A stretch of 64,000 nucleotides of DNA from Longilinea arvoryzae (GTDB taxonomy: Bacteria > Chloroflexota > Anaerolineae > Anaerolineales > Anaerolineaceae). Shown here piece after piece: positions 1 to 8,327 of this stretch; the first letter of the stretch is position 1; each line of letters begins with the position of its first letter. The position numbers were made by a program, and so were the translations under genes. The notes under the pieces were generated by a model. That model had not been told where the DNA came from, ran no database searches, and saw only the letters and a list, made by a program, of their open reading frames with translations. The stretch lies in the NCBI RefSeq assembly GCF_001050235.1, contig NZ_DF967972.1, positions 340,020 to 404,019 on the forward strand. Reading direction: 5' to 3'.

Positions 1-1
1 C

Positions 2-367
2 GGCGACCTGTGGAACGACGAGGATTTCTCGCTGTTTTCACGCGACCAGCAGAACGGCAGCCATACCGTTTACGACGGCGGGCGCGCGCTCGAGGCTGCC
101 CTGCGCCCCTATCCCATGGCCACCGCCGGCCAGCCCCTGCGCCTGGCGTTCGATATCCGCAGCAAGCGCTTCGAGTATACCTTCCGCGGCGATGATGGCG
201 TTGTCGCCCCCACCGAGATCTTTGTGCCCGATTACCAATATCCGCGCGGTTTAAGCGTCGAAGTCTCGGATGGATCCTACGAGTTCGACCGCGAAGCGCA
301 GGTGGTGCGGTATATCCAAACCCCGGGCCGCGAGGCGCATACGATCCGTATCAGGCCAGAAACCTGA
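2..367 (+). CDS. GH5-family glycosidase (endoglycosylceramidase-like), C-terminal fragment
   Basis: The gene enters from the left edge, so only the last 121 residues are visible; the reading frame is open from base 2 to the TGA at 365-367. The visible part resembles the beta-sandwich domain that follows the TIM barrel in GH5 endoglycosylceramidase and related cellulase-family enzymes. Supporting stretches are RPYPMATAGQPLRLAFD, then PTEIFVPDYQYPRG, then EVSDGSY. No catalytic residue lies in the window, so the substrate (glycolipid or beta-glucoside) cannot be told. An internal ATG at 116 is not the start, because the same domain continues upstream of it. Family call from remembered sequence patterns. 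Confidence 0.7.
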   Translation, partial: GDLWNDEDFSLFSRDQQNGSHTVYDGGRALEAALRPYPMATAGQPLRLAFDIRSKRFEYTFRGDDGVVAPTEIFVPDYQYPRGLSVEVSDGSYEFDREAQVVRYIQTPGREAHTIRIRPET

Positions 368-475
368 CAACAACGTGGCGGAGGGGTCGTGCAAGAAGCG
401 GCTCATGGATGACAAGCCATCAAACCTCCACAGAATCCAATCTGTTTTTCGGACCGCGAAAGGACGTCAAAAGCC

Positions 476-1435
476 ATGCCCGGCATTCATCTGCGTCCGG
501 CCGAATTGGAACGCGATTTCGGGCTGCTAGCCGAGCTCTTCACGCTCGAACAGGACGAGCCCACCACCGAATCGGGACTGATCGAAGACTATGAGGTCCA
601 TAAAGACCGCATCTTCTGCCTGACGGTGGCGGAGGACGAGAGCGGCGAATTTCTGGGGTTCAACTGGGCCACCCTCAACCGCGACAGCGCCCGTAAGGCT
701 TATTTTTACGTCATCGTCCAGCCGGAACACCGCCTGAAGGGGGTCGGCAGCTGGCTGTATCAGGATGTGGAACAGTCCGCCCGGGCGGCCGGCGTTGATC
801 AGTTGGAGGTTGGCATTCGGGATGACCGGCCGGAATGCCGGGCATTTGCCGAACGGCGCGGGTTCAGCGAACACCTGCACCGCATCGGGATGCGCCTGAA
901 TCTGGATGCCTTCGATGACCATCCGTACGACGAACTCATCGCCCGGCTCGAGGACGGCGGATTCTTATTTACCTCCATGTCCGAACTGGGGGACACGAAC
1001 GAAGCCCGGCGCAGGCTTTACAGGCTCAATGACACCACGGCTGCCCAGACCATGGGCGCGGACGGCGACCATCCCTGGTCAGATTTCGAGGACTTTCAAA
1101 AGCATGTCTGCCAGGCGGAATGGTACCAGCCCGGCGGGCAAAAGGTCGCCATCGACGTCGCCAGCGGCGAATGGGCCGCCATGAGCGCAATCACGTGCTT
1201 TGCAAGCCGCGATTACGCGTACAATCTGTTCACGGGCGTGGACGAGCGCTACCGCGGGCGCAAATTGGGTCAGGCCGTCAAGGTGACCGCGCTGCGCTAT
1301 GCCCGCGAGGTGCTGGGCGTGCACGAGGTCCGCACGCACCACAACACGAATAACCTGCCCATGCTGGCCATCGACCGTAAATTCGGCTACGAAGTCCTGC
1401 CGGGCGAGTTCGTCATGATCCGGAGCCTGATTTAG
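476..1435 (+). CDS. Tandem-GNAT N-acetyltransferase, 319 aa
   Basis: This is probably a cytosolic acyl-CoA-dependent N-acetyltransferase with two GNAT folds in one chain. The N-terminal copy (about residues 1-140) has the acetyl-CoA loop region in YFYVIVQPEHRLKGVGSWL. The C-terminal copy (about 170-319) has the clearer motif A, DERYRGRKLGQAVK, followed by an Asn-rich strand ending FGYEVLPGEF. A double-GNAT architecture is typical of mycothiol synthase-like and Eis-like proteins, but no substrate can be assigned. The ATG at 476 is preceded by AAAGGACG, a usable ribosome site. It stands alone on the plus strand and faces the minus-strand GNAT pair that follows. Confidence 0.8.
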   Translation: MPGIHLRPAELERDFGLLAELFTLEQDEPTTESGLIEDYEVHKDRIFCLTVAEDESGEFLGFNWATLNRDSARKAYFYVIVQPEHRLKGVGSWLYQDVEQSARAAGVDQLEVGIRDDRPECRAFAERRGFSEHLHRIGMRLNLDAFDDHPYDELIARLEDGGFLFTSMSELGDTNEARRRLYRLNDTTAAQTMGADGDHPWSDFEDFQKHVCQAEWYQPGGQKVAIDVASGEWAAMSAITCFASRDYAYNLFTGVDERYRGRKLGQAVKVTALRYAREVLGVHEVRTHHNTNNLPMLAIDRKFGYEVLPGEFVMIRSLI

Positions 1436-1475
1436 GAGCCTGCATTCCGAACGTGCCGGCCGGGTACTCATAGCA

Positions 1476-1497
1476 CGGGCTCATCAGCCCGGTTTTT
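1476..1497 (+). terminator. Rho-independent terminator of the tandem-GNAT gene
   Basis: CGGGCT (1476-1481) and AGCCCG (1486-1491) form a 6-bp stem with a CATC loop, followed by GTTTTT. It overlaps the last codons of the convergent minus-strand gene. Confidence 0.6.
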
Positions 1498-1978
1498 CAG
1501 GGTCAAAGTCCTCGAGTTCCAGCTTCATCTCGCTGGTCTGTTCGAAACCCATCTTTTCGTAGAGCAGGCGGCCCTCCTGCGAGGCGCGCAGCGTTGCCCG
1601 GGGAATGCCCTCTTCTTGCAGTAACACGAGAATTCGTTTCATTATGGCTGTCGCAAGCCCGCGGTGGCGGAATTCCGGGCGGGTGTAGATGCCCATGATG
1701 TAGCCTTCGCGCCCCGAAAGGTTGTGGTAGGCTGGCGGCGCTTCCCGCAGGATCAGCCCGCCGGTGGCCGCAATTTGCCCATCCACCTCGACCAGCCAGG
1801 CTCGAAAACGGCCGTCAGCCAGGTGGGCATTCATGTACGTCTCGCTGGCGGCCGCCACCTCGGCCAGGATGTTGGGATCGCAGCATCCCATGGATTGGAA
1901 CATCGCCAGGCGCAGCTCGATCAGCACGGGAATATCGGCCATTTCAGCGGCGCGAAGGAAGGGTTCAGGATTTGTCAT
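1484..1978 (-). CDS. GNAT N-acetyltransferase, 164 aa (tandem paralog A)
   Basis: This is a single-domain GNAT acetyltransferase. The acetyl-CoA binding motif A is seen as RPEFRHRGLATAIMKRIL (about residues 100-118), and the fold ends with a typical LLYEKMGFEQTSEMKL strand. It is a close paralog of the gene just upstream (2004-2474): both share the opening AADIPVLIELRLA-like stretch, NLSGREGY and the final EMKL. The two are 25 bp apart on the same strand and probably co-transcribed. No Shine-Dalgarno sequence is obvious before this ATG, so translation may depend on the upstream gene. Substrate unknown. Confidence 0.85.
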   Translation of the reverse strand: MTNPEPFLRAAEMADIPVLIELRLAMFQSMGCCDPNILAEVAAASETYMNAHLADGRFRAWLVEVDGQIAATGGLILREAPPAYHNLSGREGYIMGIYTRPEFRHRGLATAIMKRILVLLQEEGIPRATLRASQEGRLLYEKMGFEQTSEMKLELEDFDPEKPG

Positions 1979-2003
1979 GGCGGTATGGGATGGATGGCTG
2001 CTC

Positions 2004-2474
2004 CTACGCCAGCCGTAATTTCATTTCAGGGGTGGCTTCGAAGCCCAGCGATTCATACAACGGCCGCCCATCCGGGGACGCGCGCAGGGTCACGCGGGTG
2101 ATGCCTTCGGCGCGCAGTTGATCCAGGATCGCGCGCAGGATGGCCGTCGCCAGTCCGCGGCGGCGAAATTCAGGCCGGGTGTATAAGGCCATGAGGTAGC
2201 CCTCCCGCCCGGAAAGATTGTTGTAGGTGGGCGGCGCCTGGCGGATGACCAGCCCGCCGGTGGCGACGGCCTGCCCGTCCATCTCGATCAGCCAGGCCCG
2301 AAAACTGCCGCCCGGCAGGTGTTCGCGCAGATAGACCTCGGTCGCGGCGGCCAGGCGGGCCAGCGACTCGGGATCGTGCCTCCGCATGGACTGCATTTGC
2401 GCCAGGCGCAGCTCGATCAGCACCGGGATGTCGGCGATTTCAGCGGGACGAATAATGGTATTAAGGGCAACCAT
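2004..2474 (-). CDS. GNAT N-acetyltransferase, 156 aa (tandem paralog B)
   Basis: This single-domain GNAT acetyltransferase is first in a two-gene minus-strand unit with its paralog. Motif A reads RPEFRRRGLATAILRAIL, and the C-terminal strand is LYESLGFEATPEMKL. I start it at 2474 (MVALNTIIRP) rather than the in-frame ATG at 2540, because TGAGGTCTGT precedes 2474 and the homology with paralog A begins just after it. The pair looks like a recent tandem duplication, with long identical blocks. No substrate is inferable. The divergent M55 peptidase starts 118 bp away, so the region 2475-2592 should hold both promoters. Confidence 0.85.
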   Translation of the reverse strand: MVALNTIIRPAEIADIPVLIELRLAQMQSMRRHDPESLARLAAATEVYLREHLPGGSFRAWLIEMDGQAVATGGLVIRQAPPTYNNLSGREGYLMALYTRPEFRRRGLATAILRAILDQLRAEGITRVTLRASPDGRPLYESLGFEATPEMKLRLA

Positions 2475-2592
2475 ACAGACCTCACAGGTCGTGATTTTGG
2501 AGAAGTATAGCCCAAAAATGGTTTCCGGATCACGTGTCAACGAATTGCGCTTCTTGGATTATACTCATCTCCATTCCACTCAGGAGCACATC

Positions 2593-3417
2593 ATGAAATT
2601 GTTGATCGCTGTCGATATGGAAGGCATCACCGGCGTGGTCAACTGGGATCACGTTACCCCCAGTCACGCCGAATATCAGCGCTTTCGCCACCTGATGACC
2701 GCCGACGTCAACGCCGCCATCTGCGGCGCCGCCGACGCCGGGGTCGAAGAAATTATTGTCTCGGATGGTCACTGGTCCGGTACCAACCTGCTGATCGAGG
2801 AACTGGACCCGCTCGCCCGGCTGAACTGCGGCAGCCCGGCGCCCTTCTCGATGGTCCAGGGCGCCAACCAGAAGATCGATGCGGCCTTCTTCATCGGTTA
2901 TCACGCACACATCGGTTCGCAAAACGCCATCCTGGATCACACCTGGTCGTCCACGGCGGTGGCCAATGTGTGGCTCAACGACCGCATCGCCGGCGAGATC
3001 GGCCTGAACGCGGCGGTGTGCGGCGCCTTCGACGCGCCGGTGCTGATGGTCTCCGGCGACCAGACCGCCATCGCGGAGGCGCGCGATTGGCTGGGCGAGA
3101 TCGAAACCGCCGTGGTCAAGCAAGCCAGCGGGCGCTTTGCGGCCGAATGCCTGCCCCCGCCGGTTACCCAGAAGCTGATCCGCGAAAGCGCGACCCGCGC
3201 CGTGCGCCGCTACATGAAGGGCCGCGCCCCCGCCCCGCTCAAGGTCGATCTGCCCGTCACGGTGACCGTCGAATTCACCTACTCGAACATGGCCGACCTG
3301 GCTGCCATGCTGCCCGGCGCTGCGCGCCTGGACGCCCGCAAGGTGGCCTACACCGCCGCGGATATGCCCACAGCTTACCGGGCCTTCCGTTCGCTGGTGG
3401 GGCTGGGAAATAAGTGA
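2593..3417 (+). CDS. M55-family D-aminopeptidase (DppA-like), 274 aa
   Basis: This is a zinc peptidase of family M55, whose best-known member is the D-aminopeptidase DppA, which cleaves D-amino-acid peptides such as those from cell-wall turnover. The N-terminus MKLLIAVDMEGITGV carries the metal ligands Asp8 and Glu10. SDGHWSGTN, a GYHAHIGS stretch and LDHTWSS are also characteristic of the family. Length is normal. I use the ATG at 2593, preceded by CAGGAG, because an upstream in-frame ATG (2386) would run through the neighbouring gene and add unrelated residues. It is likely cytosolic, as there is no signal peptide. No dipeptide transporter accompanies it here. Confidence 0.88.
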   Translation: MKLLIAVDMEGITGVVNWDHVTPSHAEYQRFRHLMTADVNAAICGAADAGVEEIIVSDGHWSGTNLLIEELDPLARLNCGSPAPFSMVQGANQKIDAAFFIGYHAHIGSQNAILDHTWSSTAVANVWLNDRIAGEIGLNAAVCGAFDAPVLMVSGDQTAIAEARDWLGEIETAVVKQASGRFAAECLPPPVTQKLIRESATRAVRRYMKGRAPAPLKVDLPVTVTVEFTYSNMADLAAMLPGAARLDARKVAYTAADMPTAYRAFRSLVGLGNK

Positions 3418-3431
3418 TGAGTTCTGAGTTG

Positions 3432-3600
3432 ATGGGTTCTGAGTTCTGAGGAATGAAGGTCAGAGTCAATGGGTTCTGAGTTCTGAGGAAAAAGAAACCA
3501 TAGGACGTTTAGATAATCTCGTTGACCCACACATTCTTTCTCATCACTCATCATTCTTCACTCATCACCCATCCCCCATCACTCCTCACTCATCAATTCA
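3432..3600 (+). repeat. Intergenic simple repeats
   Basis: Two exact 22-bp copies built on GGGTTCTGAGTTCTGAGGA occur at 3432-3453 and 3469-3490. After a short spacer, a run of CACTCATC-like units fills 3535-3600 and stops at the start codon of the next gene. Related TTCACTC units recur at 4951-4975 and 54980-55010. Confidence 0.75.
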
Positions 3601-4839
3601 ATGTCCACGTTTCTTCCCCTCCCCAAAGTCACCGCCCTCATCCTGCGGCCCGGGCTGACCGGGCCGCAGATCCTGGCCTTCCACCATCCCACCGCCGGGC
3701 TGCAATTGCCTGCCGGCACGATCGACCCCGGCGAAACGCCCGAGGCAGCCGTGCTGCGCGAAGCGGAAGAGGAGAGCGGCTTGACCCGCCTGCGCCTGGT
3801 CTCCAAGCTGGGCGTCGTGGAGGTGCAGGCTGAGCCGGGTCAGGGCTGGCTGCTGCGCAGTCTGCGCCCGTTGGAAGCGCCCCATCCCGGCGCGGCCGAG
3901 GTCGCCCAACGCATCGGGCGCGCCTGGCCGGTGAGCGTCGACGAACGGCGCGCGGGCCTGGTCCACGTCACCTACACAGAGAGCGACCTCAATTACACCC
4001 CACCGCTGTTCCAGTGGTCGGTCGCGGGATGGGTGCCGCAGGCCGACCTGGCGACCGCGCAGGTGCGCCACTTCTATCACCTCGAGGCCGCCGCGCCGAC
4101 CGATCCCTCCTGGCAGTGGCGCGCCGATCACGGCCATATTTTTCGCTTCGAATGGCTGCCGCTGGATCCGCCTCCCGCGCTCATCCCGCCCCAGGATGGC
4201 TGGCTGCGTCACCTGCCCGCCGGCCCAGGCCCCGCGCAAGTGATCATCGAGCAGGGCGACCTGGCGCTGCGGAAATTGCAGCCCCACCCGACCGATTACG
4301 CCGCGCTGCAGCGCTGGCTTTCGGACCCGCGCGTGCTGGAATTCTACGCGGGGCGCGATCAGGCTTTCGATCTGGCGCGCGTTTCAGCTCAATTCGATCC
4401 GGCTGCCGCGGCAGCCGCCGGCGAAACGCCCTGCCTGATCTTCTACAAAGGCTGGGCAGCCGGCTTTTTACAGTTCTACCCGCTGGCAAGCCAGGCGGCC
4501 TGCGCCGACTACGGCCTCACGGCCGCAGGCAGCCTATCGGCCGCAGGCGACCTCACGGCCGCAAGCGGCAATCCCTGGGCGCTGGACCTGTTCATCGGCC
4601 AGCCCGAACTGTGGTCGCGCGGCCTGGGGACGAAATTGCTGAATGCATTCGCCGATTGGTTGTTTTCGAACACCCCGGCGACTGCGCTGGCCGTCGATCC
4701 GCACGCCGACAACCTGCGCGCCATCCGCGCCTATGAGAAAGCCGGCTTCCGGCGCCACAAACTGCTCCCCGCCCACAAACTGCACGAGGGAAAGTGGGTG
4801 GACTGCGTGGTGCTGGTGAAATCAGCTTTTGGCAATTAG
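3601..4839 (+). CDS. Nudix hydrolase - GNAT acetyltransferase fusion, 412 aa
   Basis: Two enzymes are joined in one chain. Residues about 1-200 are a Nudix hydrolase, and a complete Nudix box lies at residues 39-61 (Gly39, Glu45, Arg53-Glu54, Glu57-Glu58, Gly60). It would bind Mg2+ and cleave a nucleoside-diphosphate-linked compound. Residues about 220-412 are a GNAT domain resembling aminoglycoside 6'-N-acetyltransferases, with WSRGLGTKLLNAF as motif A and NLRAIRAYEKAGF as the closing helix. Inside the GNAT part a hexapeptide is repeated three times (LTAAGS, LSAAGD, LTAASG; bases about 4516-4569), which looks like an insertion. The ATG at 3601 directly follows the simple repeats and has no clear Shine-Dalgarno sequence. 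Resistance is possible but unproven. Confidence 0.82.
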   Translation: MSTFLPLPKVTALILRPGLTGPQILAFHHPTAGLQLPAGTIDPGETPEAAVLREAEEESGLTRLRLVSKLGVVEVQAEPGQGWLLRSLRPLEAPHPGAAEVAQRIGRAWPVSVDERRAGLVHVTYTESDLNYTPPLFQWSVAGWVPQADLATAQVRHFYHLEAAAPTDPSWQWRADHGHIFRFEWLPLDPPPALIPPQDGWLRHLPAGPGPAQVIIEQGDLALRKLQPHPTDYAALQRWLSDPRVLEFYAGRDQAFDLARVSAQFDPAAAAAAGETPCLIFYKGWAAGFLQFYPLASQAACADYGLTAAGSLSAAGDLTAASGNPWALDLFIGQPELWSRGLGTKLLNAFADWLFSNTPATALAVDPHADNLRAIRAYEKAGFRRHKLLPAHKLHEGKWVDCVVLVKSAFGN

Positions 4840-4975
4840 CTTTTAACCTTTAGCCTTTAGCTTTTAGCCTTTAGCTTTTAGCCCTTGGCGTTTAGCGATT
4901 GGCTTTTAGATCCTTTCCTGGATATGAATTTCAGGGCCTGACATCGGTTCACGCTTCACTCTTCACTCATCCCCA
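4840..4975 (+). repeat. Intergenic TTTAGC simple repeat and TTCACTC units
   Basis: Bases 4845-4910 are an imperfect repeat of TTTAGC/CTTTTAGC units directly after the stop codon of the Nudix-GNAT gene. CACGCTTCACTCTTCACTC follows near 4951-4970. No gene or clear terminator is seen in this stretch. Confidence 0.7.
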
Positions 4976-5036
4976 ATACCGAAGCAACGAATACCGCATC
5001 AACCCAAATCCCCTTTTACCCGTCCCACCCTGCTGA

Positions 5037-5045
5037 TGATATACT
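5037..5045 (+). promoter_or_regulatory. Extended -10 promoter element before tyrS
   Basis: TGA-TATACT (5037-5045) fits an extended -10 element about 50 bp before the tyrS start. No good -35 hexamer is at the right distance. I see no T-box leader, the usual tyrS control element in Firmicutes. Confidence 0.35.
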
Positions 5046-5095
5046 AAGGCCATATCCAACCCCGGAGCAGCACCGGGTATTACAGGGAGTAAAGA

Positions 5096-6376
5096 ATGTC
5101 CAACAGTATTTTCGAAGAACTTCAATGGCGGGGGATGGTCTACGACAAGACCGATGGCGTGCAGGATTTGCTTGCCAGAGAGAAAGTGACCGTCTACAAC
5201 GGCTTCGACGTGACTGCCGACAGCCTTCACGTCGGGCATATTGTGCCGCTGGTTGCCCTGGCGCGCATGCAGCGCTTCGGCCACAATCCCATCGCGCTGG
5301 CCGGCGGCGGCACCACCATGGTCGGCGACCCGTCCGGCAAGACCAGCGAACGCACCCTCATGTCGCTGGAGGCCATCCAGGCCAACACCGAGGCCATCAA
5401 GGTCCAGCTGGCCCATTTTCTGGACTTCGAGACCAAGATCAACCCGGCCAGGGTGCTCAACAACGCCGATTGGCTGGCATCGCTCAATCTGATCGAGTTC
5501 ATGCGTGACATCGCCAAGAATTTCACGGTCAACTACATGCTGGCCAAGGATTCGGTGCGCACCCGCCTCGAACGCGAGGAAGGGCTCTCGTTCACCGAGT
5601 TCACGTATATGCTGCTGCAATCCTACGACTTCCTGTATTTGTACGATCATTACGGCTGCCGGCTGCAAACCGGCGGCAGCGAACAATGGGGCAACATCAC
5701 CGCCGGCGTCGAACTGGTACGGCGCATGCGCGGCGAGCAGGCCTTTGGCATGGTCTACCCGTTGATCACCAAGGCTGACGGAACCAAATTCGGCAAGACC
5801 GAATCCGGCGCCGTCTGGCTGGATCCCAAACGCACCTCGCCCTACCGCTTCTACCAGTTCTGGTTGAACACCGAAGACAAGGATGTGGTGAACTACCTCA
5901 AGTACTTCACCTTCCTCGAGCACCAGACCATCGAAGACCTGGCCGCGGCCGTGGTCGAGCATCCCGAAGCGCGCGAGGCGCAGCGCCGCCTGGCAAGTGT
6001 GATGACCCAGACGATGCACGGCGAGACCGCCCTGGCGCGCGCCGAACAGGCCAGTCAGGCCCTCTTCGGCGGCGATATCAGCGGCCTCTCGGCGGCCGAG
6101 ATCAGCGACATCTTCAGCGACGTACCCTCCTGCGAACTGTCCAAGACGCAGCTCGAGGGCGACGGCCTGCCCGTGGCCGACCTGCTGGTGAGCGCCGGCG
6201 TGGCCAAGTCGAAGGGCGAGGCGCGCCGCTCGCTGCAGGAAGGCGGCATCTACATCAACAACCGCCGCGTCAGCGATCCCAATCCTTCCGCAACGCTGAC
6301 TGACCTGCTCGAAGGCCAGTTCATCGTTCTGCGCAAGGGCAAGAAAAATTACACGCTGGTCAAGGTGATCGGGTAA
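5096..6376 (+). CDS. tyrS: Tyrosyl-tRNA synthetase, 426 aa
   Basis: This class I aminoacyl-tRNA synthetase activates tyrosine with ATP and charges tRNA-Tyr in the cytosol. The class I HIGH signature is HVGH (residues 45-48) and the KMSKS-loop equivalent is KFGKT (231-235), as in bacterial TyrRS of the TyrS type. The tyrosine pocket region GGSEQWGN is intact. The C-terminal S4-like RNA-binding domain (about 355-426) contains [20 protein letters not shown]. Length is normal for the family. The ATG at 5096 is preceded by CAGGGAG at good spacing. It is monocistronic in appearance, with a GNAT gene about 107 bp downstream. Confidence 0.98.
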   Translation: MSNSIFEELQWRGMVYDKTDGVQDLLAREKVTVYNGFDVTADSLHVGHIVPLVALARMQRFGHNPIALAGGGTTMVGDPSGKTSERTLMSLEAIQANTEAIKVQLAHFLDFETKINPARVLNNADWLASLNLIEFMRDIAKNFTVNYMLAKDSVRTRLEREEGLSFTEFTYMLLQSYDFLYLYDHYGCRLQTGGSEQWGNITAGVELVRRMRGEQAFGMVYPLITKADGTKFGKTESGAVWLDPKRTSPYRFYQFWLNTEDKDVVNYLKYFTFLEHQTIEDLAAAVVEHPEAREAQRRLASVMTQTMHGETALARAEQASQALFGGDISGLSAAEISDIFSDVPSCELSKTQLEGDGLPVADLLVSAGVAKSKGEARRSLQEGGIYINNRRVSDPNPSATLTDLLEGQFIVLRKGKKNYTLVKVIG

Positions 6377-6398
6377 ATTCACAGGTCATTTGAACTTC

Positions 6399-6449
6399 AG
6401 AGGCCGGCAGGCAGGCGTTTTTTGGTAAATGTCTTGCTTTTCGGCCTCT
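6399..6449 (+). terminator. Possible hairpin downstream of tyrS
   Basis: AGAGGCCG (6399-6406) and CGGCCTCT (6442-6449) form an 8-bp inverted repeat around a 35-nt loop that contains GTTTTTT. The loop is long for an intrinsic terminator, so this call is weak. Confidence 0.3.
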
Positions 6450-6483
6450 TCTTATACCAACCTGAGTCGCAGAGGGGAAAACC

Positions 6484-7017
6484 ATGCTCTTTACAGAGAT
6501 TGAAACGGATCGATTGATTCTAAAGAACATCGGCACGGATGACCGGGATTTCATCTTCGCCCAGTTTTCCGATGACGTCGTGAACCGCTACCTGTTCGAC
6601 GCCGAACCGTTGAGCGATCTCCAGGGCGCCGACGAGATCATCGCCTTCTACACCCAACCCGAACCGCGCTCGCAGCAGCGTTGGATTCTGGTGCGCAAAA
6701 CGGACGGCGCGAAGGTGGGCACCTGCGGTTTCCACTGCTGGAACCCACCCGAGGGCAAGGTGGAGGTCGGTTACGACCTCAGGGAAGCCTTCTGGGGAAA
6801 CGGCTACATGCAGGAAGCCATGCAGGCCATCCTCGCCTTCGCCCGCGAGAAGATGCATGTCAAAAAGATCGACGCGTGTATAGCGGTCGAAAACCAGCGG
6901 TCGATCCGGGTGGTCGAAAAGTTCGGTTTCGTTCGCTCCGGTTCGACGACCCTGGTGTTTCGCGGCCGGGAATACCCGCACCACATTTACTCGCTGGAAT
7001 TGGCAAAATCCGCGTGA
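6484..7017 (+). CDS. RimJ/RimL-type GNAT acetyltransferase, 177 aa
   Basis: This GNAT protein belongs to the RimJ/RimL-like branch (Acetyltransf_3). Its N-terminal ETDRLILKNIGTDDRDFI strand is typical of enzymes that acetylate protein N-termini or small-molecule amines. The acetyl-CoA loop region is GYDLREAFWGNGYMQEAM, and the end of the fold is NQRSIRVVEKFGFVRSG. Length is normal. The ATG at 6484 has AGAGGGGAAAACC before it, a good ribosome site. Function beyond the family cannot be set. It lies between tyrS and the broken molybdate permease gene, with no sign of co-transcription. Confidence 0.88.
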   Translation: MLFTEIETDRLILKNIGTDDRDFIFAQFSDDVVNRYLFDAEPLSDLQGADEIIAFYTQPEPRSQQRWILVRKTDGAKVGTCGFHCWNPPEGKVEVGYDLREAFWGNGYMQEAMQAILAFAREKMHVKKIDACIAVENQRSIRVVEKFGFVRSGSTTLVFRGREYPHHIYSLELAKSA

Positions 7018-7157
7018 ACCCCATCGATGCCTGGAGGCGGCAGAATCATCCGCGCATTCCGACGTGCATTTGTATAATGATTGGATAATCATCCAGGGCC
7101 ATCCAGGACGGGGCGAACCGCGCGTCTGATTGATACGGCCCGTCGGAAAAGCGCAGG

Positions 7158-8302
7158 ATGCGATTCAAATCTCTTGAATTCAACCTGAGAGAACTGGCCG
7201 GGTCGATGGGCGATTTTGGAACGCTGCTCCCATTGGCGATCGGTTATATTGCCGTCAACGGCCTCAACCCGGCCGGTTTTTTGGTGATGATGGGGCTGGC
7301 GAATATCGTCACCGGCCTGGTTTACGGTCTGCCCATGCCCATCGAACCAATGAAGGTGCTGGCGGCGGTGGCGATTGCGCAGCACTGGTCGCCGTCCTTG
7401 ATCTACGCGTCCGGCTTCGCCATGGACGTGATCTGGTTATTCTTTGCCGCGACCAACCTGGTGGGTTGGATTTCGAAAGTAACGCCCAAATCCGTAATCT
7501 AGGGCATCCATATCACGCTGGGCATCCTCCTGGCGATTGAGGCGCTCAAATTGATCTCCAGTTCCTGGATGCTGGGCATGGTCTCGATTGGAATCGTGCT
7601 GCTTCTTCGCCGGAATCGCTACGCTCCCGCCGCCGTTGTTTTGATACTGCTGGGTGTGGTAATCAGCCTCGTCAACGGTAAATTCCATCAGGTCAGCCTG
7701 CCGGCCTTCACGCTGCCGCCGCTGACCCGTTTTTCGCTCCGGGAAGTCTGGCAGAGTATGCTGCAGGCGGGCTTTGCCCAAATCCCACTCACCGTAACCA
7801 ACGCCACCATCGCCACAGTCGCGTTGATCAAGACGTACTGGCCCGAAAAAGCCGTTACCGCGCGCCAGCTCTCGCTCAATCAGGGCATCATGAACCTGAT
7901 CGTCCCATTTTTCGGCGGCATGCCGATGTGTCACGGGGCCGGCGGCCTGGCCGGACAGTATTATTACGGCGCGCGCACGGCCGGGGCGAATATCCTGGAA
8001 GGGACAATCGAAATTTTGCTGGGCCTGTTCTTCGCCGCTTCGGTCGCCGGCCTGTTCGCGGTCTTTCCCTCCGCCATCATCGGCGCCATGATGCTTCTGG
8101 GGGCATCGAAATGGCGCTGTTTGCCCGGAACGCCCGCCTGGACGTGGATGTGCTGCCCATGGGAGCAACCATCGCTGTCGCTTTATTGACCAATATGGCC
8201 TGGGGCTTCCTGGCCGGACTCGCGGTCCATTATTTGATCCAATCCATCCTCAAGCGCAAGAAGCATCCCGAAGGCCAACCCCCGGCGATTCCCCCGGGAT
8301 GA
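7158..8302 (+). pseudogene. Broken MOT1/SulP-like molybdate (sulfate) permease gene
   Basis: The product would be a multi-spanning membrane permease of the MOT1 type (putative sulfate/molybdate transporter). The frame opens with NLRELAGSMGDFGTLLPLA and later has FGGMPMCHGAGGLAGQYYYG, both signatures of this family. Two lesions interrupt it. An in-frame TAG at 7500-7502 sits where the conserved PKSVVRGI-type stretch should have Arg, and the same frame resumes at once as GIHITLGILLAIE. A one-base loss in the G run at 8099-8103 moves the rest (IEMALFARNARL to IPPG) into another frame, ending at 8302. Restoring one G and one sense codon gives a full-length permease. A sequencing error could explain the frameshift but less easily the stop. 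Confidence 0.8.
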
Positions 8303-8327
8303 GCGAGGGCCTTGGAGCGCAAGCGCC

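Noticed and set aside
4976-5095. T-box or other riboswitch before tyrS
   Set aside because: The leader is only about 45-50 nt from the extended -10 element and has no T-box sequence or antiterminator.
4967-6382. Open frame of 471 codons opposite tyrS
   Set aside because: tyrS has HIGH, KMSKS-equivalent and S4 motifs; the opposite frame has none and no ribosome site.
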